Shown in pieces: positions 1-11,592 of a stretch of 64,000 nucleotides of DNA (its first letter is position 1; each line of letters opens with the position of its first letter). The notes beneath the pieces are model-generated. The model did no database searches and was not told the DNA's origin. It saw only the letters and a list, made by a program, of their open reading frames with translations. Location: NCBI RefSeq assembly GCF_023278565.1, contig NC_064682.1:1240001-1304000 (forward strand), in the 5' to 3' direction. The translations under genes and the position numbers were made by a program. The stretch comes from Colletotrichum lupini (Eukaryota; Ascomycota; Sordariomycetes; Glomerellales; Glomerellaceae).

Positions 1-863
1 TTGCTGAGATATTCGACAAGATCGTCGGTGAGGTCCTGTATGGCACCCCAGGTCTCGGGTAGCCACCAGGGGTCTTCTTCGGGGTTGTGAGCGGCCCTCG
101 CGCCCCAAGATGATACGACCCGGAGTTGCTTGGCGGACTTGGGGGTATCCGGAAGGTTCTGGGTCTGATCGATCAGCATGTTCAGAGGTGGTGGCTGTTG
201 TTTGCTGTTCATAAGGTCTACCGAATTGGCCCATAGAAGGCATCGGCTGTCGTTCTGATTATCCTCCAGACTGTCTTCATCGCTTGACTCACTAGTACAT
301 GAATACACACTTGATGAAGAGTGGAACTCATACTTGGATCTCACCGGCGGGTCCAGAGTTGAGCGGTGATTCAAGTGCGTCGTGGCAACTGATGCCTCAG
401 ACGACGCCTCAGACTGGGGCGAACCCGATCCAGCTGGGATCGGGAATCTCGCGATTGCGGTCATGGCTAGGAGAGGCAAGCTGTAAGACTTACCCTTGTT
501 ATTCCGGGGAAACGGACGTTGCTTCTCGGGAGAAGGCGCACTCGGACGGCTCAAGAACTCTTCAGCGAAGCCGTGGGCCGACTCTCCAAAATACCTGTGC
601 GGCGACGGATAGAGGAACTCGTAAAAGTCCTTGGCTGCCTGTTCTGCCGACCAGCGGCAGTGTTCGCAGACGAACTGAGCAAGACGTTGGACTCTCGTCA
701 GCTTTAGGGTGCCGCAGGAGCCTAGGATGGAAGGTGAGATGTTGGCCCAGTTAGTGCCGCTAGGGATGATGACGGTGTTGGCGCAGAATTGGTTTACGTC
801 TTCGAGTCGGGTGAGTTGGAGACACACCTTGCATTGGGAGGTTGGCTGGAGGATAAGACACAT
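1..863 (-). CDS. Partial Cys-rich hypothetical protein, 3' end beyond window
   Basis: An uninterrupted minus-strand frame of 287 codons runs from an ATG at 861-863 off the left edge, so the C-terminus is missing. An in-frame stop upstream (about 45 nt before a GCC/AAG-rich stretch) leaves this ATG as the only good start. I do not recognise the family. The first 70 residues hold Cys at 2, 11, 14, 27, 50, 66 and 69, including CxxC pairs (CKVC and CEHC), which could bind zinc or form disulfides. The start is hydrophobic (MCLILQP) but too short for a clear signal peptide. The middle is Ser/Glu/Asp-rich and looks disordered, and the visible end (WWLPETWGAIQDLTDDL) looks folded. Codon use is ordinary and there is no sign of RIP. 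Coding status is well supported by the open length; function is unknown. Confidence 0.6.
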   Translation of the reverse strand, partial: MCLILQPTSQCKVCLQLTRLEDVNQFCANTVIIPSGTNWANISPSILGSCGTLKLTRVQRLAQFVCEHCRWSAEQAAKDFYEFLYPSPHRYFGESAHGFAEEFLSRPSAPSPEKQRPFPRNNKGKSYSLPLLAMTAIARFPIPAGSGSPQSEASSEASVATTHLNHRSTLDPPVRSKYEFHSSSSVYSCTSESSDEDSLEDNQNDSRCLLWANSVDLMNSKQQPPPLNMLIDQTQNLPDTPKSAKQLRVVSSWGARAAHNPEEDPWWLPETWGAIQDLTDDLVEYLS

Positions 864-1784
864 GATGATCGGAATTCTTGTGAGGATGAATGAGATGACA
901 ATCGCAATGTCGGGCTTTGTCCTTTAGGTTAGATGGTCAGATGATGCCTGGAGATGGTGGTGAAAAAATTGTGTTGGAATGCTGGAGGTCAGGAATTGAA
1001 TGGTGATATTGAGAGTTTCTGCGTTGATGTGATGGACTGGATTGGAAAACTTTAGACCGAAGACGAAACGAGTTGCATTTATACGTAGAAAATAATGCAG
1101 ATCTTTGCAGACTCGCTTTATTGTCTCCTTGTTATTCAGCACAAAGAGCCTTTGCAGTGGTAGACAATGTGTAAGTACTACGTTCCTGAACTGAAAGGGG
1201 GAATCAAGTAAAAGAAAGTCAGCCGTTTGTAGAATCAATGGTCTTTACTATCTAATAATAAGTCAAAACACCTTTGATGCATGTGTTAAGTTGATTGGGC
1301 GTTGACGTTGCCGGACTTTTCTCAAGATCTTTCGTTTAATACCACGGGAAAATGAACAGATCGTAAGCTGTTTGGGGCAAATATCGAGATTGATACATAC
1401 GACAGCAACCTATGTCGGAACGATGGACTTTTCAGAAACTTCTAATTGCATAAGTATCTAATTCTAGTCTTGTGGTATTCAAAGGTTTCTCAAATCTGTA
1501 TGATGTATCGAGACCGAGAAGCGCCCTTGACTTCAATGAATTATTAGGAGGGTACCCCTTCGCGTTGGCGAAAGCTCTCTATAACGGGCTGCCTCAGTTG
1601 GTGTGAGCAATTCAGCCAATGTGAATCTATCAATATTCTCTGCATTCTATCGAGGTTCATATCGTCAACCTTCTACTCCAACAGAGGCCATAGCCTCGCG
1701 TCGCCCAGCTAAGTAATGGGTCCCTGCAAGAACGTTCCGTCATGTCGCTTCCGTTCGGTAACTCGGGTAATCGAACACACCAAA
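864..1784. other. Intergenic, no gene seen
   Basis: About 0.9 kb between two minus-strand genes. It presumably holds the promoter of the left gene and the 3' UTR of the gene to the right. A 104-codon frame inside it lacks plausible protein composition. I see no RNA gene or repeat. Confidence 0.5.
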
Positions 1785-2525
1785 TTATATTGTGTAGGGC
1801 CTGAAGTCATTCGGCGTCGTTATCTGTTCTCGTACAATGTCCACGACGGACTCCCAGTTATCCTCCTCGCTGACCTCATCGAGGCAAAGGTCGATAACTG
1901 CCCGCGCCACATTCGAGAAGGGCGTTTTCGGCTTTGGCGGACATTCGAAAGGCGTGCTTCGCCAGCCACGTTCCTCGTATCTTCCGTAGCAATGATTCCA
2001 CTCGGCGGTGCAGCGAAGCTCTCGATCGACCTCCCGGATCAAGTCCGACCAATTCGTGGCCGCCCTCCAACCCTGTTGATCTTGTGCGTCCTCAATCTCC
2101 TGAGGCGTAATTTCCTTCATGTCGTGTTTGACGCATAGTTCTGGCAGGCGTTTGGCGCTACAGTGGAGGTCCTTCATCAGGTTATGGTCTCTTAAGATCT
2201 GCCTGAGCTCCATGATGAGGCCGCCATACAGTGCCTCCTCGCGCGTGAACTGTTCGAAGGCCCTCATTCCGTACCGTATCCGGTTACAATAGACGTGTGC
2301 TGTCTCCAATACGCCGTCGTATATGGCCCCGACTGCTTTCTCAAGTTAGGCTTCGATCCAGCTTGTGACAGCTGCGATTGCCGGAGGAACCTCTTTTCCG
2401 GAGATTCTGTACTGTTTTCTCGTGTTCTGCCAGGCAGTTATGTCATCATGGAAAGCCATGAAGTCGTTGGTCTGACGCTCAGTCACAAGCGCTTCGATAG
2501 TAGTCATGTCCATGTTGGGTGACAT
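1785..2525 (-). CDS. Hypothetical protein, probably with one 51-nt intron (or a nonsense-broken gene)
   Basis: From the ATG at 2523-2525 one frame reads as protein-like sequence to the stop at 1785, broken only by a TAA at codon 60 (2346-2348). That TAA is part of CTAAC, the fungal branch-point sequence, and AG follows six bases after the branch A. Removing 2340-2390 (51 nt, donor GTTCCT) keeps the frame and gives 229 residues: join(1785..2339, 2391..2525) on the complement. The donor is weak, so the alternative is a real premature stop. A CAA to TAA change would be a RIP-type CpA to TpA mutation. The protein is acidic and helical-looking with scattered Cys (for example LHCSAK, LPELCVKH, FECPPKP) and no recognised domain. 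The gene lies between another unknown minus-strand gene and thi4. Confidence 0.5.
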
Positions 2526-3163
2526 GTTGGTATGTGAGGTGTTGTGAGGGAGTGTGGAAGAGATGTCTGTGGTTTGGGCTTTGATAGTTGGCTGCTGGGG
2601 TGGGATCTTATGGAAGGATGCTTGGCTCAGTTAGATTTCGCTAGGCCTGAGCAACCTTGACTGCCCAAGGTTCACGACGGGCTCGAGACTCCGTCCAAAG
2701 TGAGCCACGACACAGCAACTTTGTGTGCGGAACGTGTAAAACTACACCACCAAGTGTCAGCATATCCTAAACTTGCTCATCCAGCACGAACTTAGGTGTT
2801 CAACAAGGTAGTCTGCTGCTTTGGACTACAGGTTACGGTCCATGGTGCGGGTTGAGGTAAGCCAGCAAGGTACCTTTTCACCACTACCTGAGAGATCGCA
2901 TATCTCCGAAGGTCAGAGCCATACAGCTGTCAAGGTTCTCCGATCTTCACATCACAGGTATACCTCCAATCATAGTATCAAAAGAGTGACTGTATTCAGA
3001 TCATACTTGAATGTTTGTATCTTGTGTACTTGATCTCAAACCATGACAAAGTGTCCAATCTCGTGTCACCTCAACCCAAACCTACCTAATCTGGAAAGCA
3101 GCGAGCGACCATGTCCCAATCTTCGGATGAAACAAAATGTCCGTCCCATCAGGCTACCCCAGT
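2526..3163. other. Intergenic, promoter of the unknown gene and thi4 3' UTR
   Basis: Some 640 bp between the start of the unknown minus-strand gene and the stop of thi4. It should contain the former's promoter and the latter's 3' UTR. No coding or structural signal stands out; the 70-codon frame here is not protein-like. Confidence 0.45.
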
Positions 3164-4370
<1,207 letters not shown>

Positions 4371-4466
4371 CGGTCGCTAACTCATCATGGGGAAGAGTGA
4401 TGGTAGCGACGTCTGCGCTCGGGTGGGCACCGGCTCATGCATTTGCGCTCAAGAGTTTTCACATAC

Positions 4467-6210
4467 TCGTGAAGATGCTTGTACGGCAAAGTGCCTCCTG
4501 TGAGGGTGTCAGTCTGTATGCGTCCGGTTACACGGAAATGGGCCTACTATTTGTGTGTGTATATTGAAGCTGGTTAACGAAACTTGGTTGCAGAAAGGGG
4601 AAGGGTAAAGAAATGCGGAAGACGACCGAGATATGAGCATGTTATATAGACAATTGATAAGAGACTGCATAGCACGAACTTTGGACTATCTTCTGCGGGG
4701 TAAAAGACATCATACATGCGCAATCCTGAGCTCTTTTCCCCCTTCAGACCTCTGCCCGCTTGCTCGGCCAGCGCTTCTAGGGGCGGGATCGGCCAGTGCT
4801 CTCCCAACAGTATTCATGCAGTACATAAACAGTCCAGGTCCTAGACGTACCTCGCGTTTCGCCCCGACGATCACCGCGAGTACAGTTGTCTGGTACACAT
4901 TTGCCCCCGTACACTCACTTCCACGTCCTATGAGGTGCGAAGTAATCACAGAGGGTGGAGGTGTCTAAACTATGTGTCGTTGAACCCCACCGGCGGAGTC
5001 GTTCCCGAAAGCCGATGGCACCCGCCTCCGGGATCGGTTCCTTGCCCCCTCCCTCCCATCCCTTCCGTGCCGTTAACTCCCGCCGACCGATCCAGAAACT
5101 ACCGAGAATTCCAGCTTCGAAGCAATGAGAAGTCGGGCTCAAGCATGTCTCTGGAATCCATACATGTGTAACACTTGTCCACATTCACAACAGTATGAAG
5201 AAGAAATCATCAGGCCGAAACTAAGGTTTCCTACCACCCCCCGCCGACGCCGGACGAAACCTCCCGCCTGCATGCCGTCACCCCACACCTCCTAGCGAGC
5301 CCAGTCCAACGGCACGACACGGGCGGGGTGGGGCGGGCGCTCCTTTACTTCACGCGGAGTTGCTGTTAGAGGCATTGGCGCGCCCGCGTACCTCAGCACC
5401 TTAGACCCCCAAGGCAATGGCAAACGTAAAAGGTACTCTGTACAGAGCGTACGGAAATTCGCGCACCAAGAAAGCACAGCAATGGTGCGCAGTAACGTGA
5501 TGAAAGGAACATGTGAAAGGAAACTTGCTCAAATGGGCCGTCTCTGAGTGGTTGCTGAACTTAACCGCCGATGTAGGATTGGTCCTTATCAGACAGCGAG
5601 TCCTTACTTGGGCCAGGCATCTTAGATGGTGTGTCTACCTGCTATTGACATGGAGATGCACGTGCTTGGCAGACATCATGTTACTACCATTATTGAGGGA
5701 CACCTGTGTACACCAGCGTAGGGTATTGAAGCGATGACATTCAGTTAAACAATAATATTTAGTACGTGATTTGGTTTATCTTGATAGCTAGAGCTGAGCA
5801 GGCTTGACATGCTTGGTGCTGATGAGTGTGCGATCGCCTCGTCCATCGTGCATCCAGAATCCTAATCGATCGTCGATGGGACACCGGACCAAAAGTAGAC
5901 GATTAAAAATCCGTCGGTACGGTCAGATTGGTGCCCCAGCCAGGCCATGATAACACACATCGCGACCTTTCGCAGCTTGAGGGCAGTGTCACTAGGGCCA
6001 TAAATATAGGCCAAACACGAGATGTAGTCGTGATCGTGGAATGTTCCCCCGACCTGGTCTCGAAACCAGAGCATGTTTTCTTTCCTCCCGCTGGAAAAGC
6101 TATTAGGCACCTGTCAGTTCAGGAACCTGCAGGCCCTTACAGTAGTGCCATCGACGGAAAGTGCGCGAGGTGACCAGTTCCGACGATATACGCGACGACA
6201 TTTGCCATCA
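4467..6210. other. Intergenic, thi4 promoter side; no gene seen
   Basis: About 1.7 kb between the thi4 5' region and the stop of the Zn2Cys6 gene. The part near 4.5-4.7 kb is probably the thi4 promoter and first 5' UTR exon. Around 5.2-5.4 kb is a C-rich stretch. Frames of 60-110 codons exist on both strands, but none shows domain-like composition or splice continuity. Confidence 0.45.
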
Positions 6211-7851
6211 TCAGCTCGCCTTTTGCGCCAATGCCGGAATGCTCATATACCCGCTGCTACCACCACCACCACACCCTTTGTCCTGTCCGACATACTCCTC
6301 TCCAGTCGACAGCAAGACAATTCCGCCTCTTCGCCCCCCGACGTCGTCGCTCCTAGCAATGGACGGGCTACTCGCCCACCCCACACTGCCCTCGGAATCC
6401 TCGCCCGTGGTATCAGACTGGCTATCCTCCGACTGCAGCACATCCCAGAACCGGCGGGCGGGCGTGTCGCCCTGCTTGCTGAGCTCCGCTATCGCGCTGG
6501 CGTGCCCGCGATCGTACCAGGGCATGAGGTACCATCGCCGCGGCGCGAGGAACATGACTTCGATCCAGAGGACAAAGATCATGAGCGCCACGGGTTCCTT
6601 CAGCCTCAGAAGCGAGAGGTATTGCTCCGACACCAGCGACGGCCAGATGATGAAGTGCTTCCATATTCTCGGCCGTCCGGGGAGAGACATGATCCAGGAT
6701 TTGAGTGCGCCGAGGGCACCGAGGTATATCTTGATGTCTTCGACTGGTATCCCCGTTGATTCGGGGCCTAGACATAGAAACTCAACAAACTTGGCTTTCT
6801 TCTGTATGGTTGGCCGTAGCAGTATGTCGCTGCTGTCGCGCCATACTTTTACATCGACTTGTGCTAGCTTGTCCCGTAAAGGACTCTTGAAGACGTGCGG
6901 CGTGACCGTGTCTGAGAATCTGGCCGCTATCCGCATTACTGTGAGAGCTTTGCAAGGCTCAAACGTGCTGACCTGTCCCATCACCTTCTCGTCGGCAAAC
7001 GGCCGGTAGTACCCAAAGATACCGTTGCACATGGAAAACACAAAGGTAGCCAGCCAGTTCTCCTCTGTGACCTGAGGAACAGCTAGCCGGAAATAGTTGC
7101 TCGCTTGTATGGCGTGTTGGCAAGCCATCGAATAGTATCGCTTCGCGTTTGGCGGTTCGAGGTAGCATAAGTGTAGGGCCGCGATAGAGAGCATGCTCTG
7201 GTGGATGAACACGTTGCGTGACGCCAGCTGCGGCACCCATCTAGACCACACGTCGCACTTTCGAGGATCGGTCTGTAATGAAAAGGTGAACCAGGCCTCG
7301 TTCAGGAAGTGGTGTTTGAGCTCGGCCTCGTCGGCGCGAAGCTTCTCGGCAGGTAATGAAGCGCTGAGGGCATCTCGTGAAGACGCGTGCGCCGCAACCG
7401 TGGCGGCACGGCGGACCATACTCAAGGTATCGCTAGCCTTTTCTCCATTTTCGCGATTGAGGGCGTCTGCGAGTAGCCCGAGATAGCTGCAGTGTTCTTG
7501 GCGACGGCGACAGTTGGCGCATACCGGACCGACGCAGTCGCACTGGAACCCCATGTCAAGTTAGCAAAAGAACAAGCTCCCTGAGATAGTACAGTGTAGT
7601 ATTGGGAGACTCAGACGGCGATCATGTCTTGCTCGGCTAACCAACATCGTGACTGGCTGAAGGAAGAACCCAATAAACCGGGACTCCGACATGCACGTCA
7701 CCAGTCTGTCCCGATATTGGCGGCCCACGTCTTGCTCATGCCTACCCGCCTCTTTGCAAATAGGATCATTCCGTACCTTGACACGACGCTTTTTGCACTG
7801 TCGGCACCCGTTCTTCGTCTTTCCGTGATACTGCCTTGAGCCCTTCGGCAT
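6211..7851 (-). CDS. Zn(II)2Cys6 transcription factor
   Basis: Likely DNA-binding regulator of the fungal binuclear-cluster family, acting in the nucleus. Exons: complement(join(6211..7542, 7777..7851)), 468 residues. The intron (234 nt, donor GTACGG, acceptor TTCCAG) splits the zinc cluster after RRVK, a common position. Joined, the cluster reads Cys16, 19, 26, 33, 36 and 43 with a basic loop KKRRVK. An extra Cys28 sits between the third and fourth. The rest resembles the Fungal_trans_2 class (UPC2/ECM22-like proteins): a helical region with HFLNEAWFTFSLQ and MLSIAALHLCYLEP. The C-terminus is Ser/Asp/Gly-rich. The start ATG at 7849-7851 gives the usual short MPKGSRQYHGKTKNG lead; an in-frame ATG 15 codons upstream (7896) is possible. 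It is divergent from a P450, which it might regulate, though 2 kb separates them. Confidence 0.88.
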
Positions 7852-9937
7852 TCTATCGGTACACAAGCTCGTTTGCAGACGTTCTGCCCTTTGCAACTCT
7901 TCAGATTCGGATCGGACGCTTGTTAAATTATGTCCCGGTGAATAGGCGGGCGGAGGAGGTGGCGCGGGAGATCAACCGTCGACGGGCTGACTACTTGTTT
8001 TTAAAACAATCCGTTTAGTTCAATATGCGAAACGTCAGAACTTGGGGAGATGCTTGACCTTGTCAGGGATGCATGGCTGTCCTGACGCAAACTCAACTTC
8101 AACACCGCACGTCCCCCGCTGTGACAACGGGGTGACAGAAACCCGAGTAGTGATGTGTGAGGGGCTGGAGCTCACCGAACGGCGGGCAGTGTAAGCATCA
8201 AAAAGCTGTTGTCATGCAGGGATCAGATACCGACATACGGCTTGCCGCACTGAATTGGCAATCCGTTCGCCCCAGGTGGGAAAAGACAGCTGCCAGTGCG
8301 AGGTTTCTTGATCTTCACGATGGTGCGTAGCTGGCTCGGTGTGGTGCCTCTTTGCTCAACACACCCGCAATCGTTCTCTGTCTCCACGTGCCGTAGCATC
8401 TCGACAATCTCGGATGGGTGGCCGGTCAATCCCTGGCCCACGTCTCAAAGTACCAGGGATCTTAAGCAACCAGGTTGCAGCGAAGAAGACGTCGAAAGGC
8501 GAAGCTACACTTCGATCGAGGGTCCATGGAAATGTCCCTTAGAAGATAATCTCATGTTGTGGCGGGGGAGACATCCGCCTCTACCCAGAGACGAACATTC
8601 CTCGAATCGATGTTGGCCTTTGTGAGTCCCGGAGTTTAATCAACGACTTCTTCTTGGGGATCAATCGTCATAGACGTGGTTGACAGTGCCATCTAGGTTT
8701 GAAACAAATCCAAAGACGTTTCGCACTATAGTCATAAGCTAAGATGGTATGCATTGACGTGAAGTTGTAGCACTTGGATACCCCGTTGGCTTTGCAACGC
8801 TGATGCCGCGGTCGTACATTGGCTGGCTGGTGCGTAGAAGGCAAAGCTGCAGGTGTAGCCCTGAACTCTCGTGCGTTGCGTTTGGATGCAACAGCCCGCT
8901 GCTATAGTAGCCAGACTGACGGGCTAGGAAAGGAATCCCGGCCGTTTGCCTGGGATATACCTTAAGAAGTACACACGCTGTAGCTGGGATGGCCATAAGG
9001 CGTTGGTGTTGCGTGATCTCGAAAAAGAGAGTTCTCAATGACAAATGTGCCCTCTTTAAAGCCTCCTACGGAACTTAGCTGGCTCATCATTGGCGTAAAG
9101 CATGGGCAAAAGTTGCTAAGGGTTCGGATGGCGTTTGGGACAGCTCGATCTGGATGTCGTATGCTGTCAGTGATCTCAAACTGCTTTGAAATGAGCAGGT
9201 CGGACAACGGCTGGAATGAAGGCCCACAGGGGCGCAAGCAGTTCGGCAGAATTCTTACCTCAAGGCACCATGTGTCGATCACAGTCCCGAGCCTGAATCA
9301 TATCAAAGAGGAAGGAAGCTGTCACGTTTGAGCGTGGACGTAGATCATCGCCTGCCACCATCAGAATAGGCTAGACTGGAGAATTCCGTCGCTACGGCCC
9401 TTCTTTTCAGCCGCATGCCTTCGGCTTTCAGGCAGGAGACTGTCCTCGTGGATTGCTGTAGAATCGGGCACAAATTGGGACGTTTTCGCGCGAGTGCAGA
9501 AGTTTGCTATCTTAGGTAGCTGAAGCGATGGAATATTCGCTGACAGCGTGACTTCACGAAGATTCGAAAGCTCAAGCCCGAGATATCAAGAGAATCAAGG
9601 GGATAAACAGATGATCTACAGGTCAAAGCATGACGAAGCCCTTCTTTTCCCAGCCTTTCTCGAGATCTGATACAATATCAGCCCTCATTCGGTGGCTGGA
9701 ATAAGAAATTCCACCGGCAACATGATAGGCGAGCGCCTTTCGTGACACGATTGCTCTGAGAGGCGTTCTTAGCGCTGACCACACGCGTGTGCAACGAAGT
9801 TTTAACACCCCTAGCCATATGAGGGGAGGGGATTTCCCATATGATCGTGCCGTACCCTCGATCAAAGCCTGATGGGAGCTCTGACGTTTATTTCTCAATA
9901 CTGCGCGTTGTGTCGCTCTGATTGATCTCCCCGAAAA
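7852..9937. other. Shared upstream region of the Zn2Cys6 and P450 genes; no gene seen
   Basis: Roughly 2.1 kb between divergent genes, so it should contain both promoters. Several frames of 60-111 codons occur on both strands, but composition is not protein-like and none joins sensibly by splicing. I find no RNA gene or repeat. Confidence 0.45.
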
Positions 9938-11592
9938 ATGGCAGACGTTAGCGCTCATAGTACGGAGTCGGCAGGTAGAAGTTATTCGATGATTGTAGTC
10001 ACAGCGGCATTGCTGCTAGTACCGGCGTTCGTGCTGAAGAAGCTTATGTTTCCGAACTTCGATCCTCGTGAACCCCCGGTGCTTCGTCCGAGGCTGCCAG
10101 TTTTCGGCCATATTATCTCCCTCATCAGAGAATCAGGCGGCTTCTATGCCAGGTTGTAGTATGTTTTTGGTTGTCTGAACAAGTGCACATTCTTTTGCTG
10201 ACTGAAGCATGAAGCAAGGAAAACAAATTGCCAATTTGCACACTACCGATGTTACATGGCAAGATGTACGTGGCGAACTCGCCCTCTCTGATCGCAGCGG
10301 CTATGTGCCACGGAGACATCTCCTTCGAGCCTTTCCAGATCGAAGCCTCGTCGGCTGTGCTGGATCTTCCGAAACATCACATAGACACCCTTATGCAACC
10401 AGGAATCTTGCACCAGATCGAGAAAACCATGGCGGCAAATCTACGCCAGGAGGCGCTCCAAAAGATGAACCATGCTGCTCTGAAATACTTGGCAGGGGTG
10501 TTGAACACAATCAATGGCATAAGCCCACTCGAAGAGTCCGATGGATTCGAATGGATCAAGGGCACCTTGACCATGGCCACTGCGACTGCTCTGTACGGGA
10601 AGGACAATATGTGGGACGCCAAGATGCTTGAAGATCTTTGGTGAGAAGAGAGTGCATAATGAGCGGCGTGGCATTCGCTAACATGAAGCAGGACGTTTGA
10701 AAAAGGTGCAGGGCTCTTGGTGATGAAGGTTGCACCGAATTTGGTCGCTCCCAAAGCTATTGCTGCCCGAAAGAGGATGAGTGATCTTATCCGACCTTTC
10801 TACCAGGCACGAAAAGATGAAAACTCGGATGTGGCAAAGATTCTTCAAGACCGAGCTCGGTATCTACGCGAGCTGGGGATGGCCTCCGAAGACCTCTCCC
10901 AAACCGAGTTTCTGATTCCCTTTGCTGCAACGCTGAATACGGCGTCGAACCTGTTCTGGACATTTGCCGAAGTTTTCTCCAGGCCAGAGTACGTTGAGCG
11001 TGTCCGGCAGGAAGTTATACGGGTGGCTGTGGAAACCAAGAGCGAAACGGGACGAGACGTGACAATTAATGCTAAAAGCCTGGAAGCAGACTGTCCTTTC
11101 CTCGGCGCCTGCTTCCGCGAAGTTCTGAGGCTCCACAGTGCGCAGATAGGAAACCGACGTATTATGAAGGATGCTACACTGGAAGACACGGATGGCCGTC
11201 AGTATCTGTTGAAGAAGGGCACCAATATGCAATGGTCGGCAAGCGTCACGCATTTCATGCCGGAGATTTGGGGCGACGATGCCGCTTCTTTCAAGCCGGA
11301 GCGATTCCTTGACGTTGATCCCCGGGATGAGAAACGGAGACGTGGGGCATTGATCCCGTTCGGCGGCGGCCGCCATCTGTGTCCCGGCCGTCACTTTGCC
11401 CAAACGGAGACCCTCGGGTTCGTCAGCGCGTTAGCGCTCGGGTTCGACGTGGATGGCGTTGAGGTTCCTGCGGCGGAAGCTCCGCCACTAGGTGGAGCGA
11501 CAAGACGACCGGCGAGTGATCGAGCGGCCGAGAATATCAAACTTTCGCGGCGGAAGGGTTGGGAAGACGTGACGTGGAGATTTGTATGTTAG
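9938..11592 (+). CDS. Cytochrome P450 monooxygenase
   Basis: A membrane-anchored heme monooxygenase, substrate unknown. Exons: join(9938..10158, 10215..10640, 10692..11592), 515 residues. Introns are 56 nt (GTATGT ... GAAG) and 51 nt (GTGAGA ... GCTAAC ... GCAG), and both restore frame (LYKENKLPIC and DLWTFEKG). An N-terminal membrane segment lies at about 17-35, followed by a proline hinge (PREPPVLRPRLP). The K-helix EVLR is at about 359-362, PERF at about 418-421, and the heme-binding FGGGRHLCPG carries the ligand Cys446. The I-helix has AATLNTA instead of the usual AGxDTT, as in CYP7/CYP8-like fungal P450s, so oxygen activation may differ from the textbook type. Length is normal. Its only neighbour of note is the divergent Zn2Cys6 gene; no further biosynthetic enzyme is visible. 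Confidence 0.95.

Noticed and set aside
6161..7009. 282-codon plus-strand frame
   Set aside because: Antisense to the Zn2Cys6 gene, which has the real motif and splice structure.
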